From assembly GCA_958295815.1 (NCBI GenBank), contig OY282374.1:3872682-3936681 (forward strand): a stretch of DNA of 64,000 nt. The letters are read 5' to 3'. The notes under the pieces are model-generated. The model searched no databases, was not told the DNA's origin, and saw nothing but the letters and a program-made list of their open reading frames with translations. Within the stretch, counting starts at the first letter, position 1, and the number at the start of each line of letters is the position of its first letter. This DNA comes from Candidatus Poribacteria bacterium (GTDB taxonomy: Bacteria; Poribacteria; WGA-4E; WGA-3G). A program made the translations under genes and the position numbers. Positions 51,614-60,491 of this stretch are shown one piece after another.

Positions 51614-53518
51614 TTATCCTGCCCTATGTTGATGAAGGATAACAGTCAATATTGAAATATCCGCGGGCGAAACACCTGGTAGACGAGAAGCTTGCCCGAT
51701 AGAAGCAGGTTGAATCTTTATTAGTTTCTCACGTGCCTCCGCTTTTAACCCGGGCACCTCAGCATAGTCAAAGGTATTGGGGATTCGGAAATTCTCCATT
51801 TTTTTGAATTGGTGAATTTGTCGCTGCTGCCGCTGAATGTAGCCATCGTATTTGACCTGGATCTCCACCTGTTCCTTAACGGCTTCTGACAGCGTTTCAG
51901 GCGATGGTACGATCTGGCTTATATCTCCATAGTGAAGTCCAGGTCGCCTCAGCAGTTCCGCTAAAGATGTAGGTTGTTTTAATTCACCGGTTTTAACAAT
52001 GTTTGTCAAATGGTCTGCAGTCACAGCTTGTCCGTTCCCAATAACGGGCGGGGACCCTGGTTTGAGAATAATCTCCTGCAGACGTTTCAATTCTGTTTGG
52101 ACATCCTTGGCTTTCTCTTCAAATTGACTATATCTGTTGTCATCAACGAGTCCAATTTTTCTACCAATTTCGGTGAGTCTCAGGTCAGCATTGTCCTCCC
52201 GCAACGTAAGTCTATATTCAGCGCGCGACGTGAACATCCGGTAAGGTTCACGAATGTCCAACGTAACGAGGTCATCAATAAGCACAGCTATGTAGGCTTG
52301 TGCTCTATCAAGAATGAGCGGTTTTTCATCTTTTACCTTTAGAGCGGCGTTAATTCCTGCCATAAGCCCTTGTGCAGCGGCTTCCTCGTAACCAGTGGTA
52401 CCATTGAGCTGCCCTGCGAAATAGAGTCCAGGAACCCGTTTTGTCTCAAGCGTCGGTTGCAGTTGCGTCGCTGGGGCGAAATCGTACTCGACAGCGTATC
52501 CGAAACGCATGATTTCAGCGTTCTCTAAGCCTTTGATGCTATGCACCATATCTACCTGTACATCTTCTGGCAAACTTGCAGAAATCCCGTTAAGGTAAAT
52601 TTCATCGGTATCTCTTCCCTCGGGTTCAACAAAAACTTGGTGTTCGTTTTTTTCGGCGAAGCGAACCACTTTATCCTCAATAGACGGGCAATAACGGGGA
52701 CCGATACCAACGATCCGCCCACTGTACATTGCGGATCGGTGGAGATTTTCACGGATGACAGCGTGTGTTTTCTCATTGGTGTAAGTCAGGTAACACGGTA
52801 GTTGGGGTTGGGTAATCTGTTCTGTTAAGAAGGAGAAGGGAAGTGGATTTTCGTCGCCGGGCTGAATTTCCATCTGGCTGAAGTCAATTGTATGTGCATT
52901 GACGCGTGGTGGTGTCCCCGTTTTGAGTCTGCCAATCTCAAAACCGAGATTCAAGAAACTCTCGGAGAGTTTCTCTGCAGAGGATTCACCTGCCCTACCG
53001 GCACTATACGAAACATCACCAATATGAATTATACCTTTCAGGAAAGTCCCAGTTGTGAGAATCACAGTTTTTCCCAAATAGGCGGTTCGCGTCTGGCTGA
53101 GAATTCCGATGCACTCCCCGTTTTCGACAAGGAGTTCTTCAACCAATACCTGCTTGATATCAAGTCGTTCCTGCGCCTCTAAGACACGTTTCATCTCATC
53201 TTGGTATGCTTTTTTATCAGCTTGTGCGCGACTGGATCTAACTGCTGGTCCCTTTTTGGTATTTAGACGTCGAAACTGAATGCCCGTTTTATCAATGTTC
53301 TTTGCCATCTCGCCACCGAGCGCGTCTATCTCTTTCACAAGATGCCCCTTAGCAAGCCCGCCAATGGCAGGGTTACAGGACATCTTCGCGATCGTATCCA
53401 GATTGATAGTGACGATGAGCGTTTCACAACCCATTCGCGCAGCAGCAAGTGCAGCTTCACAACCGGCATGACCTGCCCCCACTACAATAACGTCATAATG
53501 TTTTTGATACGTATTCAT
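51614..53518 (-). CDS. mnmG: tRNA uridine-5-carboxymethylaminomethyl synthase MnmG
   Basis: 634 residues, normal length. FAD motif [17 protein letters not shown] opens the protein; [22 protein letters not shown] and LKTGTPPRV are family signatures; [15 protein letters not shown] closes it. With MnmE it makes the cmnm5U34 wobble modification. The ATG at 53518 has AAGAG upstream. MnmE is not in the window. Confidence 0.97.
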   Translation of the reverse strand: MNTYQKHYDVIVVGAGHAGCEAALAAARMGCETLIVTINLDTIAKMSCNPAIGGLAKGHLVKEIDALGGEMAKNIDKTGIQFRRLNTKKGPAVRSSRAQADKKAYQDEMKRVLEAQERLDIKQVLVEELLVENGECIGILSQTRTAYLGKTVILTTGTFLKGIIHIGDVSYSAGRAGESSAEKLSESFLNLGFEIGRLKTGTPPRVNAHTIDFSQMEIQPGDENPLPFSFLTEQITQPQLPCYLTYTNEKTHAVIRENLHRSAMYSGRIVGIGPRYCPSIEDKVVRFAEKNEHQVFVEPEGRDTDEIYLNGISASLPEDVQVDMVHSIKGLENAEIMRFGYAVEYDFAPATQLQPTLETKRVPGLYFAGQLNGTTGYEEAAAQGLMAGINAALKVKDEKPLILDRAQAYIAVLIDDLVTLDIREPYRMFTSRAEYRLTLREDNADLRLTEIGRKIGLVDDNRYSQFEEKAKDVQTELKRLQEIILKPGSPPVIGNGQAVTADHLTNIVKTGELKQPTSLAELLRRPGLHYGDISQIVPSPETLSEAVKEQVEIQVKYDGYIQRQQRQIHQFKKMENFRIPNTFDYAEVPGLKAEAREKLIKIQPASIGQASRLPGVSPADISILTVILHQHRAG

Positions 53519-53557
53519 CTCTTTTCCCCTACTACCAAAAGCGCATCCAAAATCGGA

Positions 53558-54517
53558 TTAGAGTCCGTCATAAATGATACTGAGAACGAGCGTGGCGACA
53601 ACCTCAAGGCTTTTTGGACTACATTTATCGACTGTGTCTTCAACCGTATGCCAATATGGATAAGTAAAGTCGATGATATTAACCATCGGGATACCAACTC
53701 TGATCAGCGGCACGTGATCATCAAGAATCGCTGCCCCTAAGCGTTGTTGGAAGGGTTCCAAACCGAGGGATGCTGCCCGATTCCAGATGAGTTCTGTGAA
53801 CTCGCGATTTGCCTCCCAAGAATAGCGTTCTATTGGGATACTCAAATCTTTGTCGCCGATCATGTCCAGCAGGATCCCGTAGTCTGGTCTCCATTTTCCA
53901 AGATTTTGTGCGAAGAATCGAGAACCGATGAACATGTTATCAACAGATCTACCGTAATCCTCTCCATCAAAAAGCACAATAATAACGCGTCGGGGTGGTG
54001 GATTTTGTTTTAGAATCCTTGCAATCTCAAGAAGCACTGCGACACCGGAAGCCCCATCGTTAGCACCGAGGATCGGTTTATCCTGATTTTCTTGCTTTGG
54101 ATCTCGATCGGCAAAGGGACGTGTATCCCAATGTGCGGCGAGCAGGAGCGTTTCTCCGCTCGATTGTCCAAATTCTGCTAAGATATTGTTTAGTTGAAGC
54201 GTTATACCATTTGTCTTGTATTGATGCGGTTGGAGTTGGACGTTATCCGCATATTTTTTAAGTTCAGTAAACAGATAATTCTGAGTTTCACGATGTGCTG
54301 GTGAACCCGGAGGTCTCGGTCCGAACTCACACTGTTTTTTTAATATCTCGAAAGCACGTTGTGCGTCAAAAATAGCACCTGCTTGGCGGATGGTACGCTT
54401 GCTGATTTTCGGTGCTGCGTTTGGGTTATTCGAATCCTGTACGGCAGACGCGACACGCAACCCTCCAAAACACAGATTAATTATTAAAAGTATTGGAAGC
54501 CATCGATATTTTTTCAT
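53558..54517 (-). CDS. M28 family metallopeptidase / glutaminyl-peptide cyclotransferase-like
   Basis: 319 residues with a signal peptide (WLPILLIINLCFGGLRVASA). Zinc ligands are visible: AAHWDTRPFAD (His, Asp), GANDGASG (Asp), LFDGEDYG (Glu), LDMIGD (Asp) and YWHTVEDT (His). The GxxDGASG and DMIGD arrangement is closer to glutaminyl cyclases than to aminopeptidases. Its ATG follows the recR stop directly (TAG-ATG). It acts in the periplasm or outside the cell. Confidence 0.88.
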   Translation of the reverse strand: MKKYRWLPILLIINLCFGGLRVASAVQDSNNPNAAPKISKRTIRQAGAIFDAQRAFEILKKQCEFGPRPPGSPAHRETQNYLFTELKKYADNVQLQPHQYKTNGITLQLNNILAEFGQSSGETLLLAAHWDTRPFADRDPKQENQDKPILGANDGASGVAVLLEIARILKQNPPPRRVIIVLFDGEDYGRSVDNMFIGSRFFAQNLGKWRPDYGILLDMIGDKDLSIPIERYSWEANREFTELIWNRAASLGLEPFQQRLGAAILDDHVPLIRVGIPMVNIIDFTYPYWHTVEDTVDKCSPKSLEVVATLVLSIIYDGL

Positions 54518-55132
54518 CTAAGCTTTTCGTCTGCCCTCCAGAGCTTTTGCGAGGGTCACCTCGTCGATGTACTCTAAATCCCCGCCAACAGGAATACCAT
54601 AGGCAATTCGAGTGACAGCGACTTCAAACATTTCCAAGTGTTGTATGAGGTAGAGAGCGGTCGCTTGTCCCTCAGTGGTCCAATTTGTGGCAAGTATGAC
54701 CTCTTGAACGGGTTCTGTCTCGGCATCAGGTTGCCGAATCCGCTGAAAGAGCTTATCGATTCCGAGTTCATCGGGTCCAGTTCCATCTAAGGGTGACAAA
54801 ACGCCACCTAAGACGTGATAAAGTCCTTTATAGCCGTTCGTCCGCTCAATTGCCCAAAGATCATCGGATTCTTCAACAACGCAGATTACTCGCTGGTCGC
54901 GGCGAGGGTTCGTACAAATGTAACACGGATTGGTATCGGTAATAGCACCACACAAGTTACAATAGCATAATAACTTATTCACCTGCGCGATGGCTTCTGC
55001 AATTTGGACAGTTTCGGTATCAGGTAATTTTAGCATAAAGAATGCTAAACGCTGTGCTGTTTTCTGTCCAATTGTCGGCAGTTTCTGAAGTTCTGAGATG
55101 AGTCTCGCCAGCGGTTTCGGGTATTCTTGCAT
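54518..55132 (-). CDS. recR: Recombination mediator RecR
   Basis: 204 residues. N-terminal helix-hairpin-helix (LQKLPTIGQKTAQRLAFFML), four-Cys zinc finger (CYCNLCGAI then CYICTNPRRD) and a Toprim domain (VICVVEESDDLWAIERT; YHVLGGVLSPLDGTGPDEL). It loads RecA with RecFO. Typical order ebfC-recR. Confidence 0.97.
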   Translation of the reverse strand: MQEYPKPLARLISELQKLPTIGQKTAQRLAFFMLKLPDTETVQIAEAIAQVNKLLCYCNLCGAITDTNPCYICTNPRRDQRVICVVEESDDLWAIERTNGYKGLYHVLGGVLSPLDGTGPDELGIDKLFQRIRQPDAETEPVQEVILATNWTTEGQATALYLIQHLEMFEVAVTRIAYGIPVGGDLEYIDEVTLAKALEGRRKA

Positions 55133-55228
55133 GGATTTTTGCTAATTCCCATATCGGGATAGGTTTTGAAACATAGAGACGCTATTTCCTTTATGTCCAT
55201 ACGCTACTCACTTTAGGGCTCCGTGTGG

Positions 55229-55537
55229 TTACGGGAGTCCAGGAATTTTAAGCCCGCCAGTCAATTTGCTCATTTCAGAGGACATCAATTCTTGTGACTG
55301 TTGCAGTGCTTCATTGATCGCAGCAACAACAAGGTCTTCAAGCATTTCAGTATCGTCCGGGTCAACGACTTCGGGTGTAATATGGAGCGAAACAATTTCC
55401 TGTTGTCCGTTGACAACAGCGGTCACCATCCCACCTCCGACAGTCGCTTCAACGGTTCGGTTTGCGAGTTCTTCTCGGATTTCAAGCATCCGCTTTTGCA
55501 TCTGCTGAGCCTGTTTCATCAGGTCATTCATCTTCAT
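55229..55537 (-). CDS. ebfC: YbaB/EbfC nucleoid-associated protein
   Basis: 102 residues: MNDLMKQAQQMQKRMLEIRE, VEATVGGGMVTAVVNGQQEI and the LEDLVVAAINEALQQ helix. A small dimeric DNA-binding protein, conserved between dnaX and recR in most bacteria. Confidence 0.95.
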   Translation of the reverse strand: MKMNDLMKQAQQMQKRMLEIREELANRTVEATVGGGMVTAVVNGQQEIVSLHITPEVVDPDDTEMLEDLVVAAINEALQQSQELMSSEMSKLTGGLKIPGLP

Positions 55538-55659
55538 AATTTTTTTGATCCTGTTCCCAAGCGATTTTGTATCGGATACGTGTAAGTTATTGTTTAGTTA
55601 CAAAAATGCTTGGCGCGATAGAAATTTCCTTCTTAAATTTCCTTCTTATAAGTAAGAGA

Positions 55660-55682
55660 CGTCTTTCCAATTGGGAAAGACG
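55660..55682 (-). terminator. Intrinsic terminator-like hairpin after dnaX
   Basis: Nine-base stem CGTCTTTCC/GGAAAGACG just downstream of the dnaX stop; on the reverse strand it is followed by TCTCTTACTT, moderately T-rich. Confidence 0.55.
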
Positions 55683-55685
55683 CGA

Positions 55686-57485
55686 TTATTGGGTTTCCAA
55701 AACTGTAGCATCAAAGAGTTCAAGAGCTGTTTTAAGTTGTGGATCGTCCTGAGCCTCTATTCTCCGTATAAGTGGCGTTTTGCGATCAACTTTTTCGGGT
55801 GCATCCTCGGGTGCTGTAGGCCCCGAGACAGTATCCAAGGGAACTAACTCAATTTTCACAGGTTCGCCGACCATCTGCGTTAAGGTGTCAGCTATAATTT
55901 TTTTGTCGCTATCCGTTATTATGGCAAGATCCGTAGGCGGACATGGAATTTCAACCACATTTGCAGCATTGACAGATGGAACAGATCCGACTAGCGAACC
56001 AAGGCTGAGTTTTCGAGGGAGTTTTGATTTCACCTCATCCCAAAATGAAGGCACATCTGCTAATGATCGTGTAACATGTGGGGTTGGTAGAGGAGTTGAC
56101 ACGTTTTGCCCCGATGAGGAGGCGGTTGGGGTTGGCTTGTTATCATCTCTATCCATTGCCCCATCTGCCGAACCGGATGGCTCTGAAGTAGGCATCTGAT
56201 GCGTTGTAGCAAAGGGACGCTGCGCGGATGCGGTTTGTTTGTTGGTCGGATTTCCAGACGAAAATGAGGATTGTCGCGGTGGCATCTCCTCAGTTGTCGG
56301 AATTCCTGCGGCATCAAATTTCTGCTCTAACGCTGATAATTTGTTGACGATTTCCTCAAGGTGAACACCTTCTTCAAGCGAATTAAGTTGAATGAACGCA
56401 GCCTCTAATTGCAGCTGCGGGTACCCATACTGTTTGATATCGCGACTGGTGTACATCAAAACTCTGATAATCCGAGATAATCGGTTTACCGACATCTGTT
56501 CAGCTTGCTGTTTAAGTTCATGAAGATCTGACGTAGGACTCTGAATCAACTCACTTAGGTTGTTGTCGATCGCCAAAAGCCGAAGGTCTCGAAAATAGCT
56601 GATTAACTGATCAAGGCATTTCAACAAATCGGTGCCTTGCTTCGTTAAGTCATTTAGTGTTCTCAATCCGTTTGCGAGATGTCTCTCTATAATTGCTACT
56701 ACGAGATCTCGGAGGAGAGAACTGGATCCAAGCCCAATAGTTTGCTCAACGGTCTCAACAGTCAAATTTTTTTCAGGCGAGGTGATGAGACGTTCCAAGA
56801 GATTTTCTGCATCCCGCAAACACCCTTCAGACTGACGCGTAATAAGCGAGAGTACATCTGCATCTGCTGAAATCTCTTCCTCTTGGGCAATCAACTGTAA
56901 GCGTTCGATTATTTTTGGGTCTTCTAAGTGTCGGAATTCAAAATCTTGGCAGCGGGAGCTGATTGTCTTCGGAATTTTGGCATGTTCAGTGGTTGCCATA
57001 ATGAAGATAACATGGGGTGGTGGTTCTTCAAGCGTCTTGAGCAAAGCATTGAATGCCTCTGGCGAGAGCATGTGTACTTCATCAATAATATAGATTTTGT
57101 AGGGGCAGGCAGCTGGTGAGAGTTTGACGTTTTCGCGAAGGTCGCGGATAGTATCAATACCACGGTTGGAGGCGGCATCCATCTCAATGACATCAAGAGA
57201 TCTGTCTTGCGAGATGTCTGTGCAAAACTCACACTGGTTGCAAGGTTCTGCAGTCGTGGTGGAGTCAAATTCTGTTTCTTGATGACGGTTGGGACAGTTA
57301 ACGGCTTTAGCAAGAATACGCGCGATAGTTGTTTTACCGGTACCCCGTGGCCCCCAAAAGAGATATGCATGCCCGATGCGTTCGGACAAGATTTGGTTTT
57401 TCAGGGTAGTGGTAACGTGCTCCTGTCCGACAACATCACTGAAGTTTTGGGGACGCCATTTTTGGGCGAGAACCTCGTAAGACAT
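55686..57485 (-). CDS. dnaX: DNA polymerase III subunit tau (and gamma)
   Basis: 599 residues from the ATG at 57485, with GGAAGGA upstream; upstream in-frame sequence to 57566 lies in the SRP RNA gene. AAA+ motifs: GPRGTGKTTIARILA (Walker A), the zinc-binding CNQCEFC, IYIIDEVHML (Walker B) and the sensor region TTEHAKIPKTISSRCQ. The C-terminal third is a P/S/T-rich linker and a small tau-specific domain (DVPSFWDEVKSKLPRK). No clear slippery frameshift signal was found. Confidence 0.96.
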   Translation of the reverse strand: MSYEVLAQKWRPQNFSDVVGQEHVTTTLKNQILSERIGHAYLFWGPRGTGKTTIARILAKAVNCPNRHQETEFDSTTTAEPCNQCEFCTDISQDRSLDVIEMDAASNRGIDTIRDLRENVKLSPAACPYKIYIIDEVHMLSPEAFNALLKTLEEPPPHVIFIMATTEHAKIPKTISSRCQDFEFRHLEDPKIIERLQLIAQEEEISADADVLSLITRQSEGCLRDAENLLERLITSPEKNLTVETVEQTIGLGSSSLLRDLVVAIIERHLANGLRTLNDLTKQGTDLLKCLDQLISYFRDLRLLAIDNNLSELIQSPTSDLHELKQQAEQMSVNRLSRIIRVLMYTSRDIKQYGYPQLQLEAAFIQLNSLEEGVHLEEIVNKLSALEQKFDAAGIPTTEEMPPRQSSFSSGNPTNKQTASAQRPFATTHQMPTSEPSGSADGAMDRDDNKPTPTASSSGQNVSTPLPTPHVTRSLADVPSFWDEVKSKLPRKLSLGSLVGSVPSVNAANVVEIPCPPTDLAIITDSDKKIIADTLTQMVGEPVKIELVPLDTVSGPTAPEDAPEKVDRKTPLIRRIEAQDDPQLKTALELFDATVLETQ

Positions 57486-57556
57486 CGCACAATCCTTCCT
57501 ATATGATCCGACTTGGGAATTGGGTGTCGCCAGTTCGGTTAACGCTGCCCAAAAAT

Positions 57557-57825
57557 GGCTATGCACCCAGAGTTGACAAGCTTCTCCGAGCGTTGCCCAC
57601 GTCGTTAGCTCAGGTCAGGCACCCTTGCGTCACACGAGCAACTCATTTACCGCTGCTTCCTTCCGGACCTGACGGGGTTCAACAAACGCTCGTTGCTCAA
57701 GACCCAACCATCAACACCACGTGCGTGGGACAGACCTCACAGAAACAGGCCGCCTACTGGGAATTCAGTTCTGCTTTAGCGGATTGCAGATACAGGGCAC
57801 CGCTACCTCCCCACCTAGCATAGCC
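57557..57825 (-). ncRNA. ffs: Large SRP RNA (Alu and S domains)
   Basis: Terminal helix GGCTATGC (57825-57818) pairs with GCATAGCC (57564-57557). The 5' Alu-type domain starts GCTAGGTGGGGAGGTAGCGG and continues GTGCCCTGTA. The helix 8 core is GTCAGGTCCGGAAGGAAGCA near 57650-57680, the Ffh-binding element. Length (269 nt) matches the Bacillus-type long form. Between tRNA-Ser and dnaX, as in many bacteria. Its 3' end overlaps in-frame sequence upstream of dnaX. Confidence 0.93.
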
Positions 57826-57913
57826 AAGACGTCAATTATCTGAGCAGTCAGATAGCAAGTTTTAACTTGCTGCGTCCCATACAGCAATCAGTATGGGACC
57901 TCTGTGTCAAAAA

Positions 57914-58005
57914 TGGCGGAGAGAGTGGGATTCGAACCCACGGTACTGCAAAACAGCACACATGATTTCCAGTCATGCCAGTTCAACCAACTCCTGCATC
58001 TCTCC
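57914..58005 (-). tRNA. tRNA-Ser(GGA)
   Basis: Acceptor GGAGAGA/TCTCTCC, long variable arm, anticodon GGA in loop CTGGAAA, TTCGAATC T-loop; CCA encoded at the 3' end. Reads UCC/UCU. Confidence 0.95.
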
Positions 58006-58163
58006 GCAAAACACCTTATCTCATGAAGTAGACCGGCAAAGTGCTCTAAATCCTGCCAAGCGACATGAGGTAGACGATATAAAGAAAAGGCAAATTTCGT
58101 TTAACACCAGATCGAAAAATATAAAATTAAAGATGAATTGTGCTTTAATTACACAATTCCGTA

Positions 58164-58236
58164 TGGAGCAGACGGGATTTGAACCCGTGACCTCATCCGT
58201 GCGAGGGATGCACTCTCCCAACTGAGCTACTGCCCC
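58164..58236 (-). tRNA. tRNA-Ala(CGC)
   Basis: Acceptor GGGGCAG/CTGCTCC with the G3-U70 alanine identity pair, anticodon CGC in CTCGCAC, T-loop TTCAAATC. CCA not encoded. Reads GCG. Confidence 0.93.
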
Positions 58237-58311
58237 ATGAGCTACAAGACTTAAAGTCTTGTGATATTAAATTACTTGGATGCTATTATTCAGCCAGAAA
58301 TCATCAAAAAA

Positions 58312-58396
58312 CGGAGAGAGTGGGATTCGAACCCACGGTGACTTGCGTCACAACAGTTTTCGAGACTGTCCAGTTCAACCACTCCTGCATCTCTCC
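58312..58396 (-). tRNA. tRNA-Ser(CGA)
   Basis: Acceptor GGAGAGA/TCTCTCC, long variable arm, anticodon CGA (CTCGAAA loop). CCA not encoded. Reads UCG. Confidence 0.94.
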
Positions 58397-58463
58397 TTAT
58401 GGAATCTATTTGGTTTCTGGGTGCCGTATTGGCACACCCAATGCCTGCGTGGAACTTCGTCCC

Positions 58464-58916
58464 TTACTTCCGACGATTCCTAAAAAAGGATTTCAGAAGG
58501 GTACTGCTCTCTTCTGCCAACACCCCACTCACCAATTCAACCCGATGATTCAAGCGTTCATCTTGTAGGATGTTGTAGAGCGTTCCTGCTGCCCCAGATT
58601 TCGGGTCTGCTGCAGCATAAACAACTTTAGGGATACGCGCTAACACGATTGCCCCAGCACACATTGGACACGGTTCCAATGTTACATACAAGGTTGTGTC
58701 AACAAATCGCCAGTTGCCAATTTTTTCGGATGCCGCTTGTATAGCGAGTATTTCGGCATGAGCGATAGGACTGCCGCACTGTTCACGCAGGTTATGTGCT
58801 TCAGCTATCAACACATCGTCTTTAACGAGGATAGCCCCGACCGGGACTTCTCCGTTTTCACCCGCCTGTCGCGCTAATTCAACTGCTTGTCCCATCCAGA
58901 AAAAATCACGATCCAA
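58464..58916 (-). CDS. tadA: tRNA adenosine deaminase TadA
   Basis: 150 residues. Zinc deaminase motifs PIAHAEILAIQ (HAE) and EPCPMCAGAIV (PCxxC), with GNWRFVDTTLYVT between. It converts A34 to inosine in tRNA-Arg(ACG). That tRNA gene lies 24 bases upstream on the same strand, so enzyme and substrate are neighbours. Confidence 0.96.
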   Translation of the reverse strand: MDRDFFWMGQAVELARQAGENGEVPVGAILVKDDVLIAEAHNLREQCGSPIAHAEILAIQAASEKIGNWRFVDTTLYVTLEPCPMCAGAIVLARIPKVVYAAADPKSGAAGTLYNILQDERLNHRVELVSGVLAEESSTLLKSFFRNRRK

Positions 58917-58940
58917 ATTCTGTCCAACAAATATCTTGAA

Positions 58941-59014
58941 AGCGCCTGAGAGGATTCGAACCCCCGGCCTTCTGATCCGTAGTCAGATGCTCTAATCCAC
59001 TGAGCTACAGGCGC
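58941..59014 (-). tRNA. tRNA-Arg(ACG)
   Basis: Acceptor GCGCCTG/CAGGCGC, D-arm TAGCTCAGTGGATTAGAGC, anticodon ACG in CTACGGA. The T-stem is wobble-rich (GGGGG with CCTCT) and the discriminator reads T, both slightly unusual. A34 is the TadA substrate. Confidence 0.9.
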
Positions 59015-59104
59015 GTATTGTACGTGTACGCGTTTGAATCATGAACCGAGACTGTAAAACTCGGTTCCGAAACAACGCTTTCGGATACGATTTTGCTCTA
59101 CGAA

Positions 59105-59189
59105 CGGAGAGGGTGGGATTCGAACCCACGATGGCTTACGCCATAACTGCTTAGCAGGCAGTCCAGTTCAACCACTCCTGCACCTCTCC
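59105..59189 (-). tRNA. tRNA-Ser(GCT)
   Basis: Acceptor GGAGAGG/CCTCTCC, anticodon GCT (CTGCTAA loop), long variable arm ending TGGCGTAAGCCA. Reads AGC/AGU. Confidence 0.94.
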
Positions 59190-59192
59190 CTA

Positions 59193-59280
59193 TGGCGGTG
59201 GGAGTAGGATTCGAACCCACGATGGCTTGCGCCATAACGGTTTTCAAGACCGCCGCTTTCGTCCACTCAGCCATCCCACC
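59193..59280 (-). tRNA. tRNA-Ser(TGA)
   Basis: Acceptor GGTGGGA/TCCCACC, anticodon TGA (CTTGAAA loop), variable arm TGGCGCAAGCCA, CCA encoded. Reads UCA. The anticodon is not UCA, so this is not tRNA-Sec. Confidence 0.94.
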
Positions 59281-59439
59281 TTATTTCCTAATTCTTCTCG
59301 CTAACAATCGTACATATTATACTATATTTAGGGAAGGTTGTCAAGTTAAATCAAACAGCAATTAAATTTTTAAGCACGTTAGAAAATCGAAAGACAGAAG
59401 GTCATGAGCACTCTCGTGGTGAATTCGCAAATACTCAGC

Positions 59440-59470
59440 AAAAACGGGAAAACCTTTGCGGAATTCCCGT
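59440..59470 (-). terminator. Intrinsic terminator after the ECF sigma gene
   Basis: Stem ACGGGAA/TTCCCGT; on the reverse strand the descending arm is followed by TTTTTGC. It lies 55 bases past the stop of the sigma gene. Confidence 0.6.
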
Positions 59471-59524
59471 CTATTAGTATCCTCACATATTCAGACTTTT
59501 TCTATACACCACTACCGCATTTCG

Positions 59525-60184
59525 CTAAGTGTCCCGGTTCCATTCCAGCGGTTGATTTCGCAAATATGGGAGAAGCATCCCCTGCAGCCGCTGATGCGCG
59601 TGGTGCAAGTGTGCTTTAACTGTACCCTCCGACCTGTTTAACAAGGTCGCGATCTCTTTAATCGCGAGTGCTCTTCGATGCCGTAGATTAAAGACACGGC
59701 GTTGACCGGGTGGAAGTTTTCGTACTGCCTTGCGAATGATGTGTCCGAGTTCCTCAGTTTCGGTGATCATCTCCGGTGACGGATATGAATTCACCATCCT
59801 CAGTACATCATCTGCATCAAACGATAATTCTTCAAACGCAAGAACCTTGACCCGGTTTCGCTGCCGCTGGAAATCTATGCTACAATTGATAGCAATCCGA
59901 TAGATCCAACTATAAAACGTGGAATCCCCTTTGAAATTAGGCAATGCCCTAAATGCCTTCAAGAAAACTTCTTGGCACAGGTCTTTTGCTGTTTCCGGAT
60001 CGCGAACGCGCCGATACAAGAAATTATATATTTTTTTTTGGTATTTGAGAACAAGAGGATTGAAAGCCTCTGTATCCCCGTTTTGGAATCGCTCAATAAG
60101 CGCATCCTCAGTGATCTGTTGAAGATTTGGATCTGTGTGTTCTACGTCTGTGTGCGAAGTGCCGAACTGAATGGCATCTGTCAT
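59525..60184 (-). CDS. ECF sigma factor (soluble)
   Basis: 219 residues from the ATG at 60184, chosen for GGAG nine bases upstream; frames extend to 60244 without such a site. Region 2: AFNPLVLKYQKKIYNFLYRR then DLCQEVFLKAFRALPNF and FYSWIYRIAINCSIDFQR. Region 4: LPPGQRRVFNLRHRRALAIK then LLNRSEGTVKAHLHHAHQRL. No C-terminal extension, unlike the two tethered sigma factors. No anti-sigma gene is adjacent; a sensor kinase is divergent from it. Confidence 0.92.
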   Translation of the reverse strand: MTDAIQFGTSHTDVEHTDPNLQQITEDALIERFQNGDTEAFNPLVLKYQKKIYNFLYRRVRDPETAKDLCQEVFLKAFRALPNFKGDSTFYSWIYRIAINCSIDFQRQRNRVKVLAFEELSFDADDVLRMVNSYPSPEMITETEELGHIIRKAVRKLPPGQRRVFNLRHRRALAIKEIATLLNRSEGTVKAHLHHAHQRLQGMLLPYLRNQPLEWNRDT

Positions 60185-60491
60185 GCGTGTTTTCTCCATG
60201 TGGAACAAAGTTAAATTTGGAATGCCTCGGTTCATAATGCTCAAAGAAAACGAAAAGTCTCAAGATTTACACACCATAAGTGTCCAAAAGTTCCTATTCT
60301 CTTACGTTAGACATATTAGGTTTGACTTTTGTTCGTTTAAAATTTATTTTCAAAAGTCCTTGTCGATCCTGTTCGTCACGAAACAAACAACGTCGAGTAT
60401 ACGTTGACACACCTATTACTTCAGGTTATACTGACAAAGGTGTTAGAATTTGTAGGAACACCCCTGTCACGATAAGAAAAGAGGGATCCTG
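60185..60491. other. Divergent promoter region
   Basis: 307 bases between the ECF sigma gene and the divergent kinase gene. No small gene or repeat is recognised in it. Confidence 0.5.

Noticed and set aside
57486..57566. Longer N-terminus for dnaX
   Set aside because: The extension reads into the 3' end of the SRP RNA; the internal ATG at 57485 has a good ribosome site and matches the family start MSYEVLAQKWRP.
59193..59280. Possible tRNA-Sec needed for the selenoproteins
   Set aside because: The anticodon is TGA, which reads UCA serine codons; tRNA-Sec needs TCA and a longer acceptor arm.
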